A stretch of 64,000 nucleotides of DNA from Otatea glauca (Eukaryota > Streptophyta > Magnoliopsida > Poales > Poaceae). The DNA is taken from contig CM070725.1 of NCBI GenBank assembly GCA_036346275.1, forward strand, positions 46,438,104-46,502,103. Reading direction: 5' to 3'. The translations under genes and the position numbers were made by a program. Positions 1-11,211 of the stretch are shown one piece after another (position 1 is the first letter of the stretch; each line of letters opens with the position of its first letter). The notes beneath the pieces are model-generated. The model ran no database searches and was not told the origin of the DNA. It saw only the letters and a list, made by a program, of their open reading frames with translations.

Positions 1-690
1 TAAGAAAGTTGTGATGTGAGGATGAGATGGTTAGTCGGGCTACATGTTTATCCACAAGGTTCCAATATATTTTTAGAATATATTTTTCATTCTCAGCCGT
101 AGTGACACAGCATGTAGATGCACCATTGTGATATTTTGAAAGATGCCATATAGATACATAAAAATATGTCTACTGTACAATAAAAACACCTTTATAGGAT
201 GTTTCTCCTGTAGTATATATCCATACAGTCATACACGCACGCACATACATACATACATATCATTTCTTACAATAAAGGCCAATAATATCTATTGTAATAT
301 GTTTACAAAACCAATAAAATTATAATATTATGAATGTACTTTTTAAGACAAATTACACCTACGATTTTCATATATCCAATCTAAATATTTAGAAAGATAT
401 CGATAGCCAAAGTTATGAAAGTTTGACTAACTATATTGAAACGACATGTATTGTGATTGGAGGGAGTTTTAATTAATATATAGGTAAAACAAAGCTTTAT
501 GTACAAGGAAGAAAAAGAAAAGAAAGAATATGTTACAACCATCTAAAAGAAAGAAGCATCAAATTAATGTTTCTAGCCAATCAAAGATTATTTGTCGATG
601 ACCTTCCCTGACTCGGTGCACATGCAGTGAGCTCATTCTTGGATAGGCTTTTCCAACTGGAAGTATTTGGCTTAAGGTTCTCGAAAACTT
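1..690. other. AT-rich intergenic DNA with a possible Stowaway remnant
   Basis: No convincing coding region is seen. Around 330-470 the sequence resembles the 3' half of a Stowaway-type MITE, ending in a GGAGGGAGT motif near 462, but no matching left terminus is visible. The remainder is AT-rich spacer with a short CATA/CACA-rich stretch near 235-265. Confidence 0.35.
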
Positions 691-719
691 TTCCATACTG
701 GTGCTTACAAATGTGTCAA

Positions 720-1125
720 GCTACGTGTGTTTGGTTCCCAACCAATGTGAACCGAATCGTTCCGTACAGGATATAGCTTTATCTCTGTGTTTGGTTGGTT
801 GAACGGAACCATTTCTTTCGGAACGAAGTGGTACAAATTCTAGAAATATTCTCGAAACATCCTGTATCAGCTGATACGGCCAAATCGGCTGAATCGATCG
901 GTACAGGACGCGTTCGTTCACCCTCGTCCCACATGCGCGTGTTCTACTCACCTCATCCCTTAAACCAAATAGCATCTCGAACCATCCAGGATCATCTCAT
1001 CCAAACAACCAAACAAAATCTTGTACCATCCCATTCAGGCAACCAAACACCCTCCCTATACTACCCCATCCAGGACCAACCTATCCCATTCACCCTCGTA
1101 TGTCCAACCAAACGCAAGTGGATTT
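720..1125. mobile_element. Possible MITE with TTTGGTTGG-type ends
   Basis: The left side carries GTGTTTGGTTCCCAACC and the right side carries CCAACCAAACGC, an inverted TTTGGTTGG-like terminus typical of small grass PIF/Harbinger or hAT MITEs. A second internal GTGTTTGGTTGG lies near 787. I see no clear target duplication, so superfamily and exact ends are uncertain. The short ORFs across it have no coding character. Confidence 0.35.
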
Positions 1126-1158
1126 ATAAGGTTCATGTGTATAGTTACTTTTTTTTTT

Positions 1159-1665
1159 GGAAAAAGGTCATATAACAACCCAAACTTTACTCGAAAGTTT
1201 GTTTTACACTCTGAACTATAAAACCAAACATTTGACCCAAAATTATGCAATCCGGTTCAAAGAACACTCTGACCTGATTTCATTAGTTGTATTGCCTGCA
1301 TAGCGTGATGAGTGGACGGTTTTGCCATATAGGATGACACGCTGGGTATGTTGGATCTCATAGGGGCTCCTCTTCCCAATCGAAATAGAGAGGGGGAATT
1401 ACAAGGGCTGACATTCATGAAAGCATGATTGGGAGCTCGGCGGGATATGAACCCCACCTATCATTGACCTAAGTTGGCCAGCGTGTTAGCCTACATGACA
1501 AAATCACTAACTCGTTGCGCCACACAGGCAATATCACTATGTGAAACTGAGCCAAGTGTTATATGAACCAGATAACAAAGTTTGGAGGGTTAAATGTTTA
1601 GTTTCATAATTCGGAATGCTGGATGGACTTCCGATCAAATTCGGGGTGTTATATGGACTTCTTCC
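1159..1665. mobile_element. Non-autonomous DNA element with ~95-bp inverted repeats
   Basis: The left arm (about 1,159-1,255) and the right arm (about 1,565-1,665) are imperfect inverted copies. Both carry CATATAACA, then CCCAAACTTT-like and ACCAAACATTTGACC-like blocks in mirrored order. The element sits between poly-T runs, which would hide a duplication. Long inverted ends with a short non-coding core suggest a Mutator-type MITE. No transposase is present. Confidence 0.5.
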
Positions 1666-1864
1666 TAGTTTTTTTTTCAATATGAACATCATGTACAGTG
1701 GATTAAGGTTAGTGTGTGAAGTGAGTGTGCATTAAGTTCGTGTGAAGTTCCCTTGAACAAAAATTCATTTGTGAAGTTACACTACCGAGCTATTTTCTAT
1801 ATATATATGTACCCTTTGCTGGATTTGAGTTTTAACTACCTCTTTTTTGACATCTTCCTTGCAG

Positions 1865-3860
1865 CATTGAGAAAATGTTTGGTCGATACTGGGGCATTCC
1901 CAACACAACAGATGATCTCAATATTGAAGCGCGAGACTCTCGGGTTGATTGCAATATACAGGTCAAGCGTGCGCCTACACACATATATATATCCAACACA
2001 TGCATTTTTGTTTATGATAACGCTATCTGTTAACTGAATTAATAGATCTAGACTGTTGGCCCAAATATCTCATTTCTTTATGACGATAAGGGTATGTTTT
2101 CTCAAATCTAGATTTATCACAATACATATAGGTGGTATTATTGAGTTGAGTTTTTCATATTTCTTTTTAACCTTTCTCGCGCCGCCGCTCCCTAGGTTCC
2201 ATCGCAATGTCAAAAAATTTTCGTTCCTAAATGCTATAGGCACACCATTCTGTAGTAGAGAACTTAATCTTTCCCTACTAGGACAATTACTGCTAAATGG
2301 CCTTCACCATGCATGATAACCAAAACATTTTCTTAACGAGAGATGCTTATATACTTTTCTTTTTGAAAATTGCAACATGGTGAATAATTATGTGAAGCAC
2401 TTATTTTAGTTTCAGTCATCACCTTTACTGAAGATGGATGGAAAAGATTCATTAGCTGGGAGAAAATCGCATTTTTGTCCTTCACCGATAAGAAGATATT
2501 TCTTACTTTGGGAAACTGATTATCTCATGTTGCTTTGCAGGTTGCAACAATACTTTCCAAATGAAATGCCCGTTTTTTATCTGGATTATCTTGAGGACTT
2601 TGGCACCTCGTGTTTGGATATATCAATAATAATAGTTCCAGCCGACCTATATATGAACTGTCGTAATGCACGGCTGAATCTTCTAGCCACATCCATGATC
2701 ATACGTTCTGGAAAACAAACCAACATGCATTTATGTATTTGTCTGCTTTTATTCCACGTATCCATCGCATTAGGTGCAGATCGACCACACCACAAGGATC
2801 TGCATTTCTGCAATCTTTGGTTTCTGTTCTAGCAAAAGAAAGCTGGCATTTTCACAACCGGATATCCTTTTTGTAGAAAAATCTCAATATCGTGCTATAC
2901 ATGTGTATAGGCTTTCTGAGGACTGTTAATCTTTCTTCAAGCTCACACTGTATATGCTAATCATCTATACCTTCATTTGCTGACTCTTACTATCTTGTTT
3001 GGACAGCTTGATCAGAATGAGAAGTCGGCTCCAGACCCAATATCTGAGTTAAATCACATTGCTCAATGGTAATGAAACACATGTACCGGTTGAACAACCA
3101 TTGCTTTTACGTCGAAGATGGTATATTTTGCGTTACTGTCTAATTGTCCAAGTAAATTTCAGGGCCCTGCAATCAAATGTCAACAAGATGAGCATGGCTG
3201 AGATAAGAAGTTTTGAGGAAATAGTGACAGACGCTTTGATAGTTATTAAGGTCATACCGGATCTAATTTGTTGATCTCCATAACGTTCTAGTATATGAAG
3301 TGGATCTGCACAATGTTCATGGTATACACAAGTTTAACAAGAGCTTAATTTTGTTTTTGCAGAACAAACTGACGATGAAGGTGGCTGGGCTCCAGCAAAA
3401 AGAGGTTAGTTTAAAAACCAGTCCAAAGTTGAAGAATTGATTGATTTACGACTCAAAGGACTGAAAAGAAGCAACCTTTCAAGAAATTGTAACATCTGTA
3501 AATAACATATATCATTAGAAATTAATCTGGGAAAATCATGTGCTCAGAGGTTTCTCTGACCATTGGTCTTTAAACGTGTGCTTGATCATTTTTGCGGTTT
3601 TTTGTTCATGGCCAAAAGACAAATCCGCTGAAGAAAAGGAGGAACTGGTGGAGTCCAGAGTCAAAAAAGGAGTGAGAAGCTTGTTTCAAGAAAAAAAGAA
3701 CCGGAGTGAGAACCTGGAATGGGGGAGGGGTAGCTACAGTTTGCATCTCCAAACCTGCAAGTGTTGGCGAACAGATTTGTCTGGGGATCATGCTTGCCAC
3801 CGCCAGCTTGGTTTCAATTTGCGAGTGTTTCTGAAAAGTATCGTCTTGTATCGAAACACT
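1865..3860 (+). CDS. 3' part of an unidentified intron-containing gene
   Basis: I do not recognise the product. Several short segments bounded by AG and GT join in phase. 1,865-1,961 encodes a stretch with FGRYWGIPNTTDD. About 2,053-2,091 encodes VGPNISFLYDDK, and about 2,415-2,480 then continues VITFTEDGWKRF. About 2,542 onward encodes QQYFPNEMPVFYLDYLEDFG. The best-supported exons are 3,007-3,068, 3,163-3,250 and 3,363-3,404. The tryptophan codon spanning 3,068/3,163 is restored by splicing. A last exon from about 3,620 encodes a basic tail containing NPLKKRRNWWSPESKKE and stops near 3,678. The tail could be a nuclear signal (inference). 5' exons were not located, and the exon boundaries around 2,480-2,640 are uncertain. 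It may be a live gene end or a captured fragment. Confidence 0.45.
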
Positions 3861-4129
3861 TAACCTCTACCGTGCATTTTTCAGTTTTTAAGTGTGCCTC
3901 ACTTTGCAGTGTATATTCGATCCATAGATGCGTTCGTATGTAAAACCCCAACGAAGAATGCTGGTTTCAGGGTCACACATGTATCGGGCCCTTTTACTGT
4001 CTTGACTCGTCTGGTAATGTGTCAGGCCGTAGAGCCAGTTAATGTGCTGTGCAATACGAGTTTACTATTACTACGTTTTTCAGAAACAGACGAGGGCACA
4101 CTGAAACATGATTTTTATTGAAGAATGTC

Positions 4130-5640
4130 TCGAGGAACCTCCCCTCGGTCGCGACGAGTACGTGCTCGATTAAGGGTTTCGAATTTCGTTTTCGGTTCAC
4201 ATATCAGACGTAAGCGAAATTTAAAATTTTGACGAAATCTCGTAATTTTAGAAGAAAATCCTGTAAAAATTTGAAAATCGAAATTTTTGAACTGAAATTT
4301 GGCCGAAATTACCGAAATTTCGCCGAGAAATGCTAAAATCTCGACGAAATTCAACAAAGCGAAAAATATTTGAAATTTTTTTGGATGGTTCTGAAACAGC
4401 ACTAATGTTTCCATAAAAATTCCAGATAATTATCAATCCTGAGTAATTTTAAAAAAATTCTGAAAGTACCATTGTCCTGATAAAAGGCTAATCGATAAAA
4501 TTTCAACCAAATGAAAAATGGTGCAAATCACGTTATAAAATTTTGATTTTTTTTAATGATCCTGACACATCAATAAAGTTATCATAAAATTTTCAGATGA
4601 TGATCAAGCCGGAGGAATTTTAAAAAATTAGGGCAGTGCAACTTAAGGCTGACTAGCAAATTTCAATCGAATGAAAAATGATTTAAACCACATTAGAAAT
4701 TTTTGAAAATTTTGTGGATGGTCCTTAAGCATCACTAATGTTTCTATAAAATTTTCATATGATGATCAAGCCTGAGGAATTTTAAAAAATTGTGACAGTG
4801 CTACTGTCCAGATAAAAGAATGATGATTCATAGATAGATTTGACTGAGAAACCAAAAAAGGGATAGAATTTTTGAAACTTTTATGGAAGGGTTCTGAGGC
4901 AATTTTTAAGCTCTCATAAAAATTTTGGATCATAATCACACTCTACTGAATTTATAAAATTCTTACAATAGTACTGTACCATTTGTGTTCTTTGTGTTTT
5001 TTATTTTTAAAAGATAACAAATGAAGTTCAATGCATCCATAGATTTGATTGAGCAAATAAAAAAAATTTAAATTTTTTGAAAATTTTAGAGAAGGGTTCT
5101 GAGGCAATTCTTAAGCTCTCATAAATTTTTTTATCATGATCACACTCGAGCAAATTTATAAAATTATGATAAGGTTACTATCTCAATTATGTTTATTCAG
5201 TTTTTGATTTTTTAAGGACAACAAATGAAGTTTAATTCTTTTGAAAAAAAATTCTGTATGATCGTACACTACTAAAGATAGTACCATAAATTTTTCAGAG
5301 CATGATCAAACTTGTATAATTTTATAAAAATCTGATTCTATTTCTGTCGAAATTATAAAATGTCTAAGAAATTCGGTTTTTCAAAAAATTTCATGGAAGT
5401 TGACTTTCTTAAGGGTTATTGGGCCAAATCCGGTAAAAAAGTCAAAACCTGGTTAACCAAAATTTATGAAATTACTGTAGCAATTTGAATGTCTTTCAGG
5501 GTTTTTTATCGGACTAGGATCCATCCCCGACCGAATCTTAGATCTCACGAAATTTCACCTTGATTTCATCCTATGGCTCGATGGGCAATGGCCTGCGTGT
5601 CGCAGCCGCAGCCGCCGAGCCACGCGTCCGTGAAAAGCAG
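4130..5640. repeat. AT-rich diverged tandem repeat, unit ~160-205 bp
   Basis: A block reading roughly GGATGGTTCTGA ... CACTAATGTTTC ... ATAAAATTTTCAGATGATGATCAAGC ... GAATTTTAAAAAATT recurs at about 4,383, 4,555, 4,714, 4,885 and 5,091, with a weaker sixth copy near 5,260. The first part (4,190-4,370) is dense in CGAAATTTCG-like words. The copies have drifted and are interrupted by frequent stops in all frames, so this is not coding. It could be a local satellite or the body of a non-autonomous transposon. Confidence 0.55.
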
Positions 5641-6004
5641 CCTTGCCTACCTAGAAGCAGTGTGGTTAGAAATCAAGCAAGAAAATTGGCGGAGCACTGC
5701 ACCGATGAGTTAGCACTGGGCGTCCATCTCTGGTGAAATGGTAGACGGCCGGTGAACACCGCTCTTACGATTCCTCATCGCTGCCTCCCGCGATTCCTCG
5801 TCGCCACAGACCCAGCCACCCGGCGACCACGCAACTGTTGCTACTCTCGCTAGTGCCACGCTCTCCCAAAGACTAGATTGCATAGATCTTGAGGCTAAAG
5901 TCATCGGTAAAGGAGTAGTCGGTAGTGGCAAATTAGACAGCTTCGAATTATTTTTGAGAGTTTGTGCTCGGTAGAATGCTCTCCGGTTTATTGAGTTGTA
6001 TGTA
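5640..6004. other. Unassigned sequence beside inverted LTR pieces
   Basis: This holds a minus-strand open frame of 113 codons (5,710-6,051) whose start overlaps the LTR-like inverted repeat to the right. The frame has no recognisable domain. It may be a retroelement-adjacent chance ORF. Confidence 0.25.
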
Positions 6005-6381
6005 CAAATTAGTTCATCTAAAAGCTTAAACTGATGAGAAAAGATAAACAATTCACTTACACTTCAATATTTCCCCTCACGTATAGGCTCCCTCAGACCT
6101 AGAACGTGGAATAGAAGTGGGATGCAATTATTTTTTTAATTACGCCAACTAGGTCTTGAACTCGAGATCTTTTGGCTGATGCATGCAACTCAATATGGTA
6201 TCAGAGCAAAGAGATCTCGAGTTCAAGACCCGGTTGACGCAATTAAAAATAATAATTGCAACTCATTTCTATTCCACCTCTTTTGCCTGATAGAGCCTAT
6301 ACGTAAGGAGTGTTGAAGTATAAGTAAATTGCCCACCACCTTTTCTCATAAGTTTAATCTTTTAGGTGAATTGACTTATGC
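6005..6381. repeat. Imperfect palindrome built from two inverted copia LTR pieces
   Basis: The left arm 6,005-6,170 and the right arm 6,212-6,381 are inverted copies that pair through AGATCTCGAGTTCAAGAC, TTCTATTCCAC, GCCTATACGT and TTGAAGT.TAAGT. The ~41-bp spacer contains GCATGCAACTCAATA followed by TGGTATCAGAGC (6,196-6,207), the usual initiator tRNA-Met primer-binding site of copia elements. Each arm reads 3' internal tail, purine-rich tract, then TGTTGAAGTATAAG-like LTR start. Two decayed small elements in opposite orientation would explain it. Confidence 0.65.
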
Positions 6382-7025
6382 ATACGTTAGCAATTACCTA
6401 GTGTAAAATCATATAAATGGGTTACCGACAAAACAGTTTTTGTATAGACATGATTTCTGATGCATCTTGTGTCCTACAAACTTTTCCCGATACAAGTTCT
6501 CAACTAGGTGCCTGCTTCCTAGGAACTTGACCCATGACCCATGTGAGGGGAAGAAAGTCCTGGAACTGACAAGGTAAACCTGACTTACAAACAAAATGCA
6601 TATGCACTTACAAAAGCATGTAAACTATTGAGATCTTTTGCGCCAATATGAATCACCCAGCGCCACCGGTTAGGATAAAAACACGACGGAGATCGAAAAG
6701 ATGAATATTATTTCTGGACAGTCTTCATTCACATTCCGCAAAAACAGTGCTGCCCCAAGTAACCGTAGTACATGAGAAACAGAAAAGAAAAAATACAGCA
6801 GATGCATATCAAGTCTAGCAATTTCTTCTAATAAATCACACCAGTTTAGGAACAAAGAAAGAGACCCTGAACGATCGAGCTCTTTGTTGCAAGAGTTATC
6901 GACTTTCTTTAACCATAAGTCAGGTGGAATGTGTCGTTCTCAGAACAAAGAAGCTCCCTCCAGCTGGCAGCAAATGGAACTTCTTCAGAAACAAGGAATC
7001 ACAAGCTTAGAAAACACCAGGCATC
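6382..7025. other. No recognisable gene
   Basis: Short ORFs on both strands lack family motifs. Sequence from about 6,850 to 7,020 has a balanced, UTR-like composition but no splice-consistent coding path that I can support. Confidence 0.3.
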
Positions 7026-7033
7026 CTTACGAG

Positions 7034-7895
7034 TAGAGGTGGGCGTAGTGCCGGGCGTCCGGTACGGGTCTATCGTGCTTCGTGCCTGAATCGTGTCGAG
7101 CCGTGACGGCCCGTCGTGCCTGCCGTGCCGTGCCGGCCCGGCCCGGCTCGCCTTCGGCGAGCCCAGGCACAACCAATTTGCGCTTCGTGCCCGCTTCGTG
7201 CCGTGCCGTGCCAGCCCAGGCCCGACCCATTTGCACTATTGCAACGAGAGAAAAGGAGCCAAAGACGCATAGAATTGAGGCAGTGAATGCAAATATTATG
7301 AGAAAAAGAACTAAAATTTATTTATTATTAAACAGTTACATAGAGCGAGGGGATGTGCTCAACACGGGCGAGAGAGGGGGCAATGGGCGAGAAAGAGAGT
7401 GAGCTAGACAGACGAGAGAGATTGAGAGAGACTGGTGAGAGAGAGAGAACTGAGAGATTGAGAGGGACGAGCGAGAGAGACAACTTCTTGCACTGTCTCT
7501 CAATCTCTCTCCCCTGTTTTATCCGTCTCTCTCAGGTGTCGGCGATAGGAGTGGCGTTCATACTATTGGGTGCATCCACAGCGGTCATGCTCTGTGAGTC
7601 AATGATCTTCGTGCTAGGCTTCTTCCTCATACCCTGAGTCATCGGCCCCGGTACGACCTATTCTACGATGTCGTCGTGCGGGTCATGCCGCCATCGTGCG
7701 ATTCGAGCGCGAGCGCGTCGTACTCGATGTCGTGCGGCCCGGCACGACTTACTTCGTGCCGGATCATCCTGCTAGCATTCGATGATGAACAGAAGTTTTC
7801 TCATTCCTTCGATCGTAGAGATCGGGCTTCATGTTAGGCCATGACGTCGTGCCTCGGGCCGGCCCAAAAGAGCCCGGCCCGAATGCCCACCTCTA
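7034..7895. mobile_element. Non-autonomous hAT element with 8-bp target duplication
   Basis: The left end TAGAGGTGGGC (7,034-7,044) matches the inverted right end GCCCACCTCTA (7,885-7,895). The element is flanked by perfect 8-bp duplications CTTACGAG at 7,026-7,033 and 7,896-7,903, diagnostic of hAT. The subterminal regions are saturated with GTGCCGGCCCGG-like words on both sides, as in many plant hAT families. The interior holds a GA-rich microsatellite (about 7,360-7,500). On the minus strand near 7,640-7,540 there is a short open stretch beginning MRKKPSTKI that may be a relic of a transposase N-terminus. No functional transposase is present. Confidence 0.88.
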
Positions 7896-7985
7896 CTTAC
7901 GAGAGTCATCTGAGTTACTTTCTTTTAGAAAAAAAAATAGAACTGCACAATGTAATTTTTATGTACCCTATCGACTCATTGAGAC

Positions 7986-8205
7986 TGTTAGACAATATCC
8001 TATATTGCCTTTATATAGAGATTGCTCGTATTGCCTTGTATAGAGATTGCTAGTATCCTAGATTGCCTTGTATAGAGGTTGCTAATATGCCGTATTGCCT
8101 TGTATAGATATTGCCTTATATAGGTTTTCCTTTTTGTACCTGTATGTACACGTATATATTATGGTCTATTGGGCCTCATGATGAATACAAGTGCTATTCA
8201 TAACA
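7986..8205 (+). mobile_element. 5' LTR of copia element 1
   Basis: Begins TGTTAGACAATATCC and ends ATTCATAACA, with 5-bp duplication GAGAC just before it (7,981-7,985), matching GAGAC at 14,219-14,223. It is 220 bp, longer than its partner because a TTGCCTTGTATAGAG-type block is repeated. A primer-binding site TGGTATTAGAGCC follows directly at 8,206-8,218 (one change from the usual TGGTATCAGAGCC). Confidence 0.9.
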
Positions 8206-8224
8206 TGGTATTAGAGCCAGGTAT

Positions 8225-8770
8225 AGGGTTGGGTTTCACTAGTGTTGCACTTGCGTCATCCACCACCTTCATCTAGAGTTTCGCTACGTCTACGACTTCT
8301 TGACATATCTTCAGGCTGAGTTTGAACAGATTCGTGTCCAGCTGCTCACCCGCCATCCCCATGTGATCTTGTTGGAGGTCCTTGCAACTATTTGTACTTA
8401 GGAGATTCGCCTTCGCAGTGCAAGTTTGTTGGTGTCTCCTTCAGCCTCAATTGTGCGTGCACTAGTTTCCACATTTGTTGTGCCTCGTGCTGCCCCCCAC
8501 TAGTGGCACCTAATCCAGAGGCGGCTGCTGGGGGTGAAGGGCTTCATTGCACCTACTACGACAAAAATGGACACGTGTAGCAGTTCTGTTATCGAAAGAA
8601 TGATATTGCTCGTCGAGGTGGTCGCCTTCCCAAGGGTGCTAGAGGCTCGAGTGCCTCTCATCAGAGGACTTTTGTTGGTTCTGACTCCACTCAGGAGATT
8701 CTCACGCTGCTGCGTCGCATGGCTGCCTCTGCACTAACAGATTCTACTAGTTCTGCTAGTTAGTCTTCTA
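8225..8770 (+). pseudogene. copia element 1 gag remnant
   Basis: Only the C-terminal part of gag is recognisable. Around 8,300-8,390 it encodes AEFEQIRVQLLTRHP, and a degenerate zinc knuckle (CTYYDKNGHV..QFCYRK) lies at about 8,545-8,600. The first metal ligand pair is damaged and stop codons interrupt the frame. The N-terminal gag domain that is visible in the related element at 45,081 is missing here, so an internal deletion after the primer-binding site is likely. Confidence 0.7.
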
Positions 8771-8799
8771 GTGAGGGACTACCTTTCACATCTCCTTCA

Positions 8800-9128
8800 A
8801 GTATCTCACCATGGATTCTTGATTCCAATGCTTCTTTTCATGTGACATCTGATCCTACCAATCTTAATTCCATTAGTCCTCTCACTGCTCCTATCATTGT
8901 TCAGACTGCAAATGGTATCTCTTTTTTTGTTGCAAGATGAGACACTATTTTGTCTTCCTATTTTCATGTTCGTACTGTTTCTCATGTTCCCAAACTAACC
9001 ATGGAGTGTATGTCCGCTAACCAGCTCACTAATCATGGCAGTCGTGTTATCCTCTATTCTGACTTGTGTTTAGGATCGCCACTCGGGGTTTCTGGTTGGT
9101 ATTGGTCCTCGTCGCTTGACTGGCTTCA
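8800..9128 (+). pseudogene. copia element 1 aspartic protease remnant
   Basis: The frame reads ISPWILDSNASFHVTSD near 8,805-8,855. This aligns with the retropepsin active site DSGA, but glycine is replaced by asparagine. A stop codon follows near 8,938. The related element carries the normal DSGASFHMTS at about 46,870. The frame then continues into the region before integrase, where it is broken by the antisense LTR at 9,129. Confidence 0.75.
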
Positions 9129-11211
9129 TGTACGATCAAGGATAACTGATTAGAGGGGGTGAATAGGAGGTTTTTCAAAAACATTTAGCTACAAACCGAT
9201 TTTTAAGCAAGTACGAGAATAAATTCAATTGTCAACAATTAAAGCCCAAACATTCTATGTTTCATTAAGTGCACCAACAACCTAAGTTTAATCAAGTCTT
9301 GCTAATCTAGTGAGAACCAAGCAATACGATCACTAGGAATGCAAATACACAAAGTAAATAGCAAGAATGTTAAACCACAAGATGAACACAATTGACTTTT
9401 TTCTGTGGTCTCGGAGACTTGTTGGTCTCCACACATAGGTGAAAAAGTTAGACAGGGTGGAAAACGTGTCGATTTAAGCGTAAAGGAAGCGTCGAGTGAC
9501 AACGGCCGGAGTTCGACAACTCCAGTAGCGCGCACCTTCTTCCTCACACATGGCGTTGCCGCATGTCGTGTCCCTACACGTCCTCACGAATCAGTCGGTG
9601 AGCGGATTATTCGTACCACTAACGATGTCATTCGCTCTTCATTTCAAAGAGCATGCCACCTTCAGATAATGAGGCGTGCACACGCAACTCTCCTCCTCAA
9701 CATCTTGCCGACCAAGACATTGGATTTTTCAACCCCAAGACTTTGCTCTCTTGGCAAGCACCGTTGTACGATAATCTGCGTGTTTTGGTCGTAAATGTTA
9801 CCCCAATCTTTCCGCCATCGCTCCCACAAACTTGCCCAGCTCTCGCCTCTGCATCTTCCTTGGTTATTCTGCTCACCACAAGGGATACCGATGTCTTGAT
9901 CCTACCACAAATAGAATCTACTATTTTCCCAGCCATACTCTTTAATCTACGTTGAGAGGGCCTGAACGAATCAAACCAGCTCCATAAGTGAATGAGCCTT
10001 CCTCAATCCATTAGAGGTAGCTCTTTCTCTCTCCGAGTAGGTGAGCTCCAACCTTCACACAATATTGTGCCTCTTCACAATTCTTCTTGAATAGATCATC
10101 ATTTTTTCTCATCCAAACCGTCCAGGAGTCTGCAAACTCCAAGAGTAATGAATCAATAACGCTTACTTGAAGATCCTCAAGTATCACAAAAGACTCAATA
10201 AATAAATGCATAACACTTGAATGCTCTCAACCACCTCAAAATGTGAAATTTAATGCTCTAAGGTGAATAGAGAGTGGCAAAGGCTTAAGATATATTCAAT
10301 GAGGTTCCAACCAACCCCCTTTTTGCAGGAGAGGGGGTATTTACAGTCTCCAACCCCTCAATTAGCCATTGGGGCAAAATTCACAAGAAACAGTAAAATA
10401 CGATACTACTGACATTCAAAGTCCGGTAGTACTAGCCTCAACTGTAACATATAGGTCGACGCATTAAATGCACAAGTCCTAGCCATTAGCATAGGCACTA
10501 GTACTACCGGTGTACAAAACATGGTAGTGTCAACAATTTTATCCCCAGAAGAATACTCAAAACATTTGCTCTAGAAAAAGACTACCGACGATGAATAGCG
10601 GTAGTACTGGACTTTTAACCACGGTAGTGCCGGTATTTAAATCTCAGAGAAAGTCCACAATCCCATGCTCTAGAATAAAACTATAGGGCATGAGTGGCAG
10701 TACTACCGACCTGCGGTAGTACTGGACATATAACATCGGTAGTGCCGGTTAGGGCAAAATCAGAAAAGCACACGCTCTGGAATAAAACTACCGAACCCAA
10801 AGGAGCTGTAGTACTGGCTTCTCCACAACAGTAGTACCGGCTCCCTGAGAAAACAATTTTGTTCACAAGGAAATTTTTCAATACATCCAAGAGCTAGAAT
10901 TATACATATTGAGCCATGTGAGCTCAAGCAATTTCAAGCTACTAGCCATCGATCTCTCTTAATAGTATGGCATCTATTTTTAGCAATCCGATCTTTTCTC
11001 CTAACTCCGATGTTAGTAAAAGATACTTATACATTTATATCTTGGCATTGAGCTTGAATCATCCATAATCATTCTTGTTTCATGTGTTCACATACTCCTT
11101 TCAATGATGAGGACCAAATCGTTCCCATGCACTGAAAGAGATGCGTTAGTCCTTTAAACCCGATTGTCATTAATTACCAAAACAATTTAAATTGGAAGCC
11201 TAGATGCTTCA
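9129..11211 (-). mobile_element. Solo-type LTR, antisense, inserted in copia element 1
   Basis: Read on the minus strand it begins TGAAGCATCTAGGC and ends ...CCTCTAATCAGTTATCCTTGATCGTACA, the same plan as the solo LTR at 15,452-18,729. No internal domain or primer site is attached. It interrupts the copia reading frame, which resumes at 11,212 with sequence expected just before the WHHRL integrase motif. The target duplication is not clean (CTTCA on the left against CTTTG on the right; alternatively the last 5 bp CTTCA at 11,207-11,211 are the duplication). Many copies of GGTAGTACTGG-like words lie at 10,390-10,840. Confidence 0.75.

Noticed and set aside
6169..6240. GTTCAAGACC and TGGTATCAGAGC considered as tRNA gene parts
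   Set aside because: GTTCAAGAC resembles a tRNA T-loop, but no cloverleaf or A box is present; TGGTATCAGAGC is a retroelement primer-binding site.
7353..7637. Arg/Glu-rich ORF in the 7,034 hAT
   Set aside because: Produced by a GA-rich microsatellite; not a credible protein.
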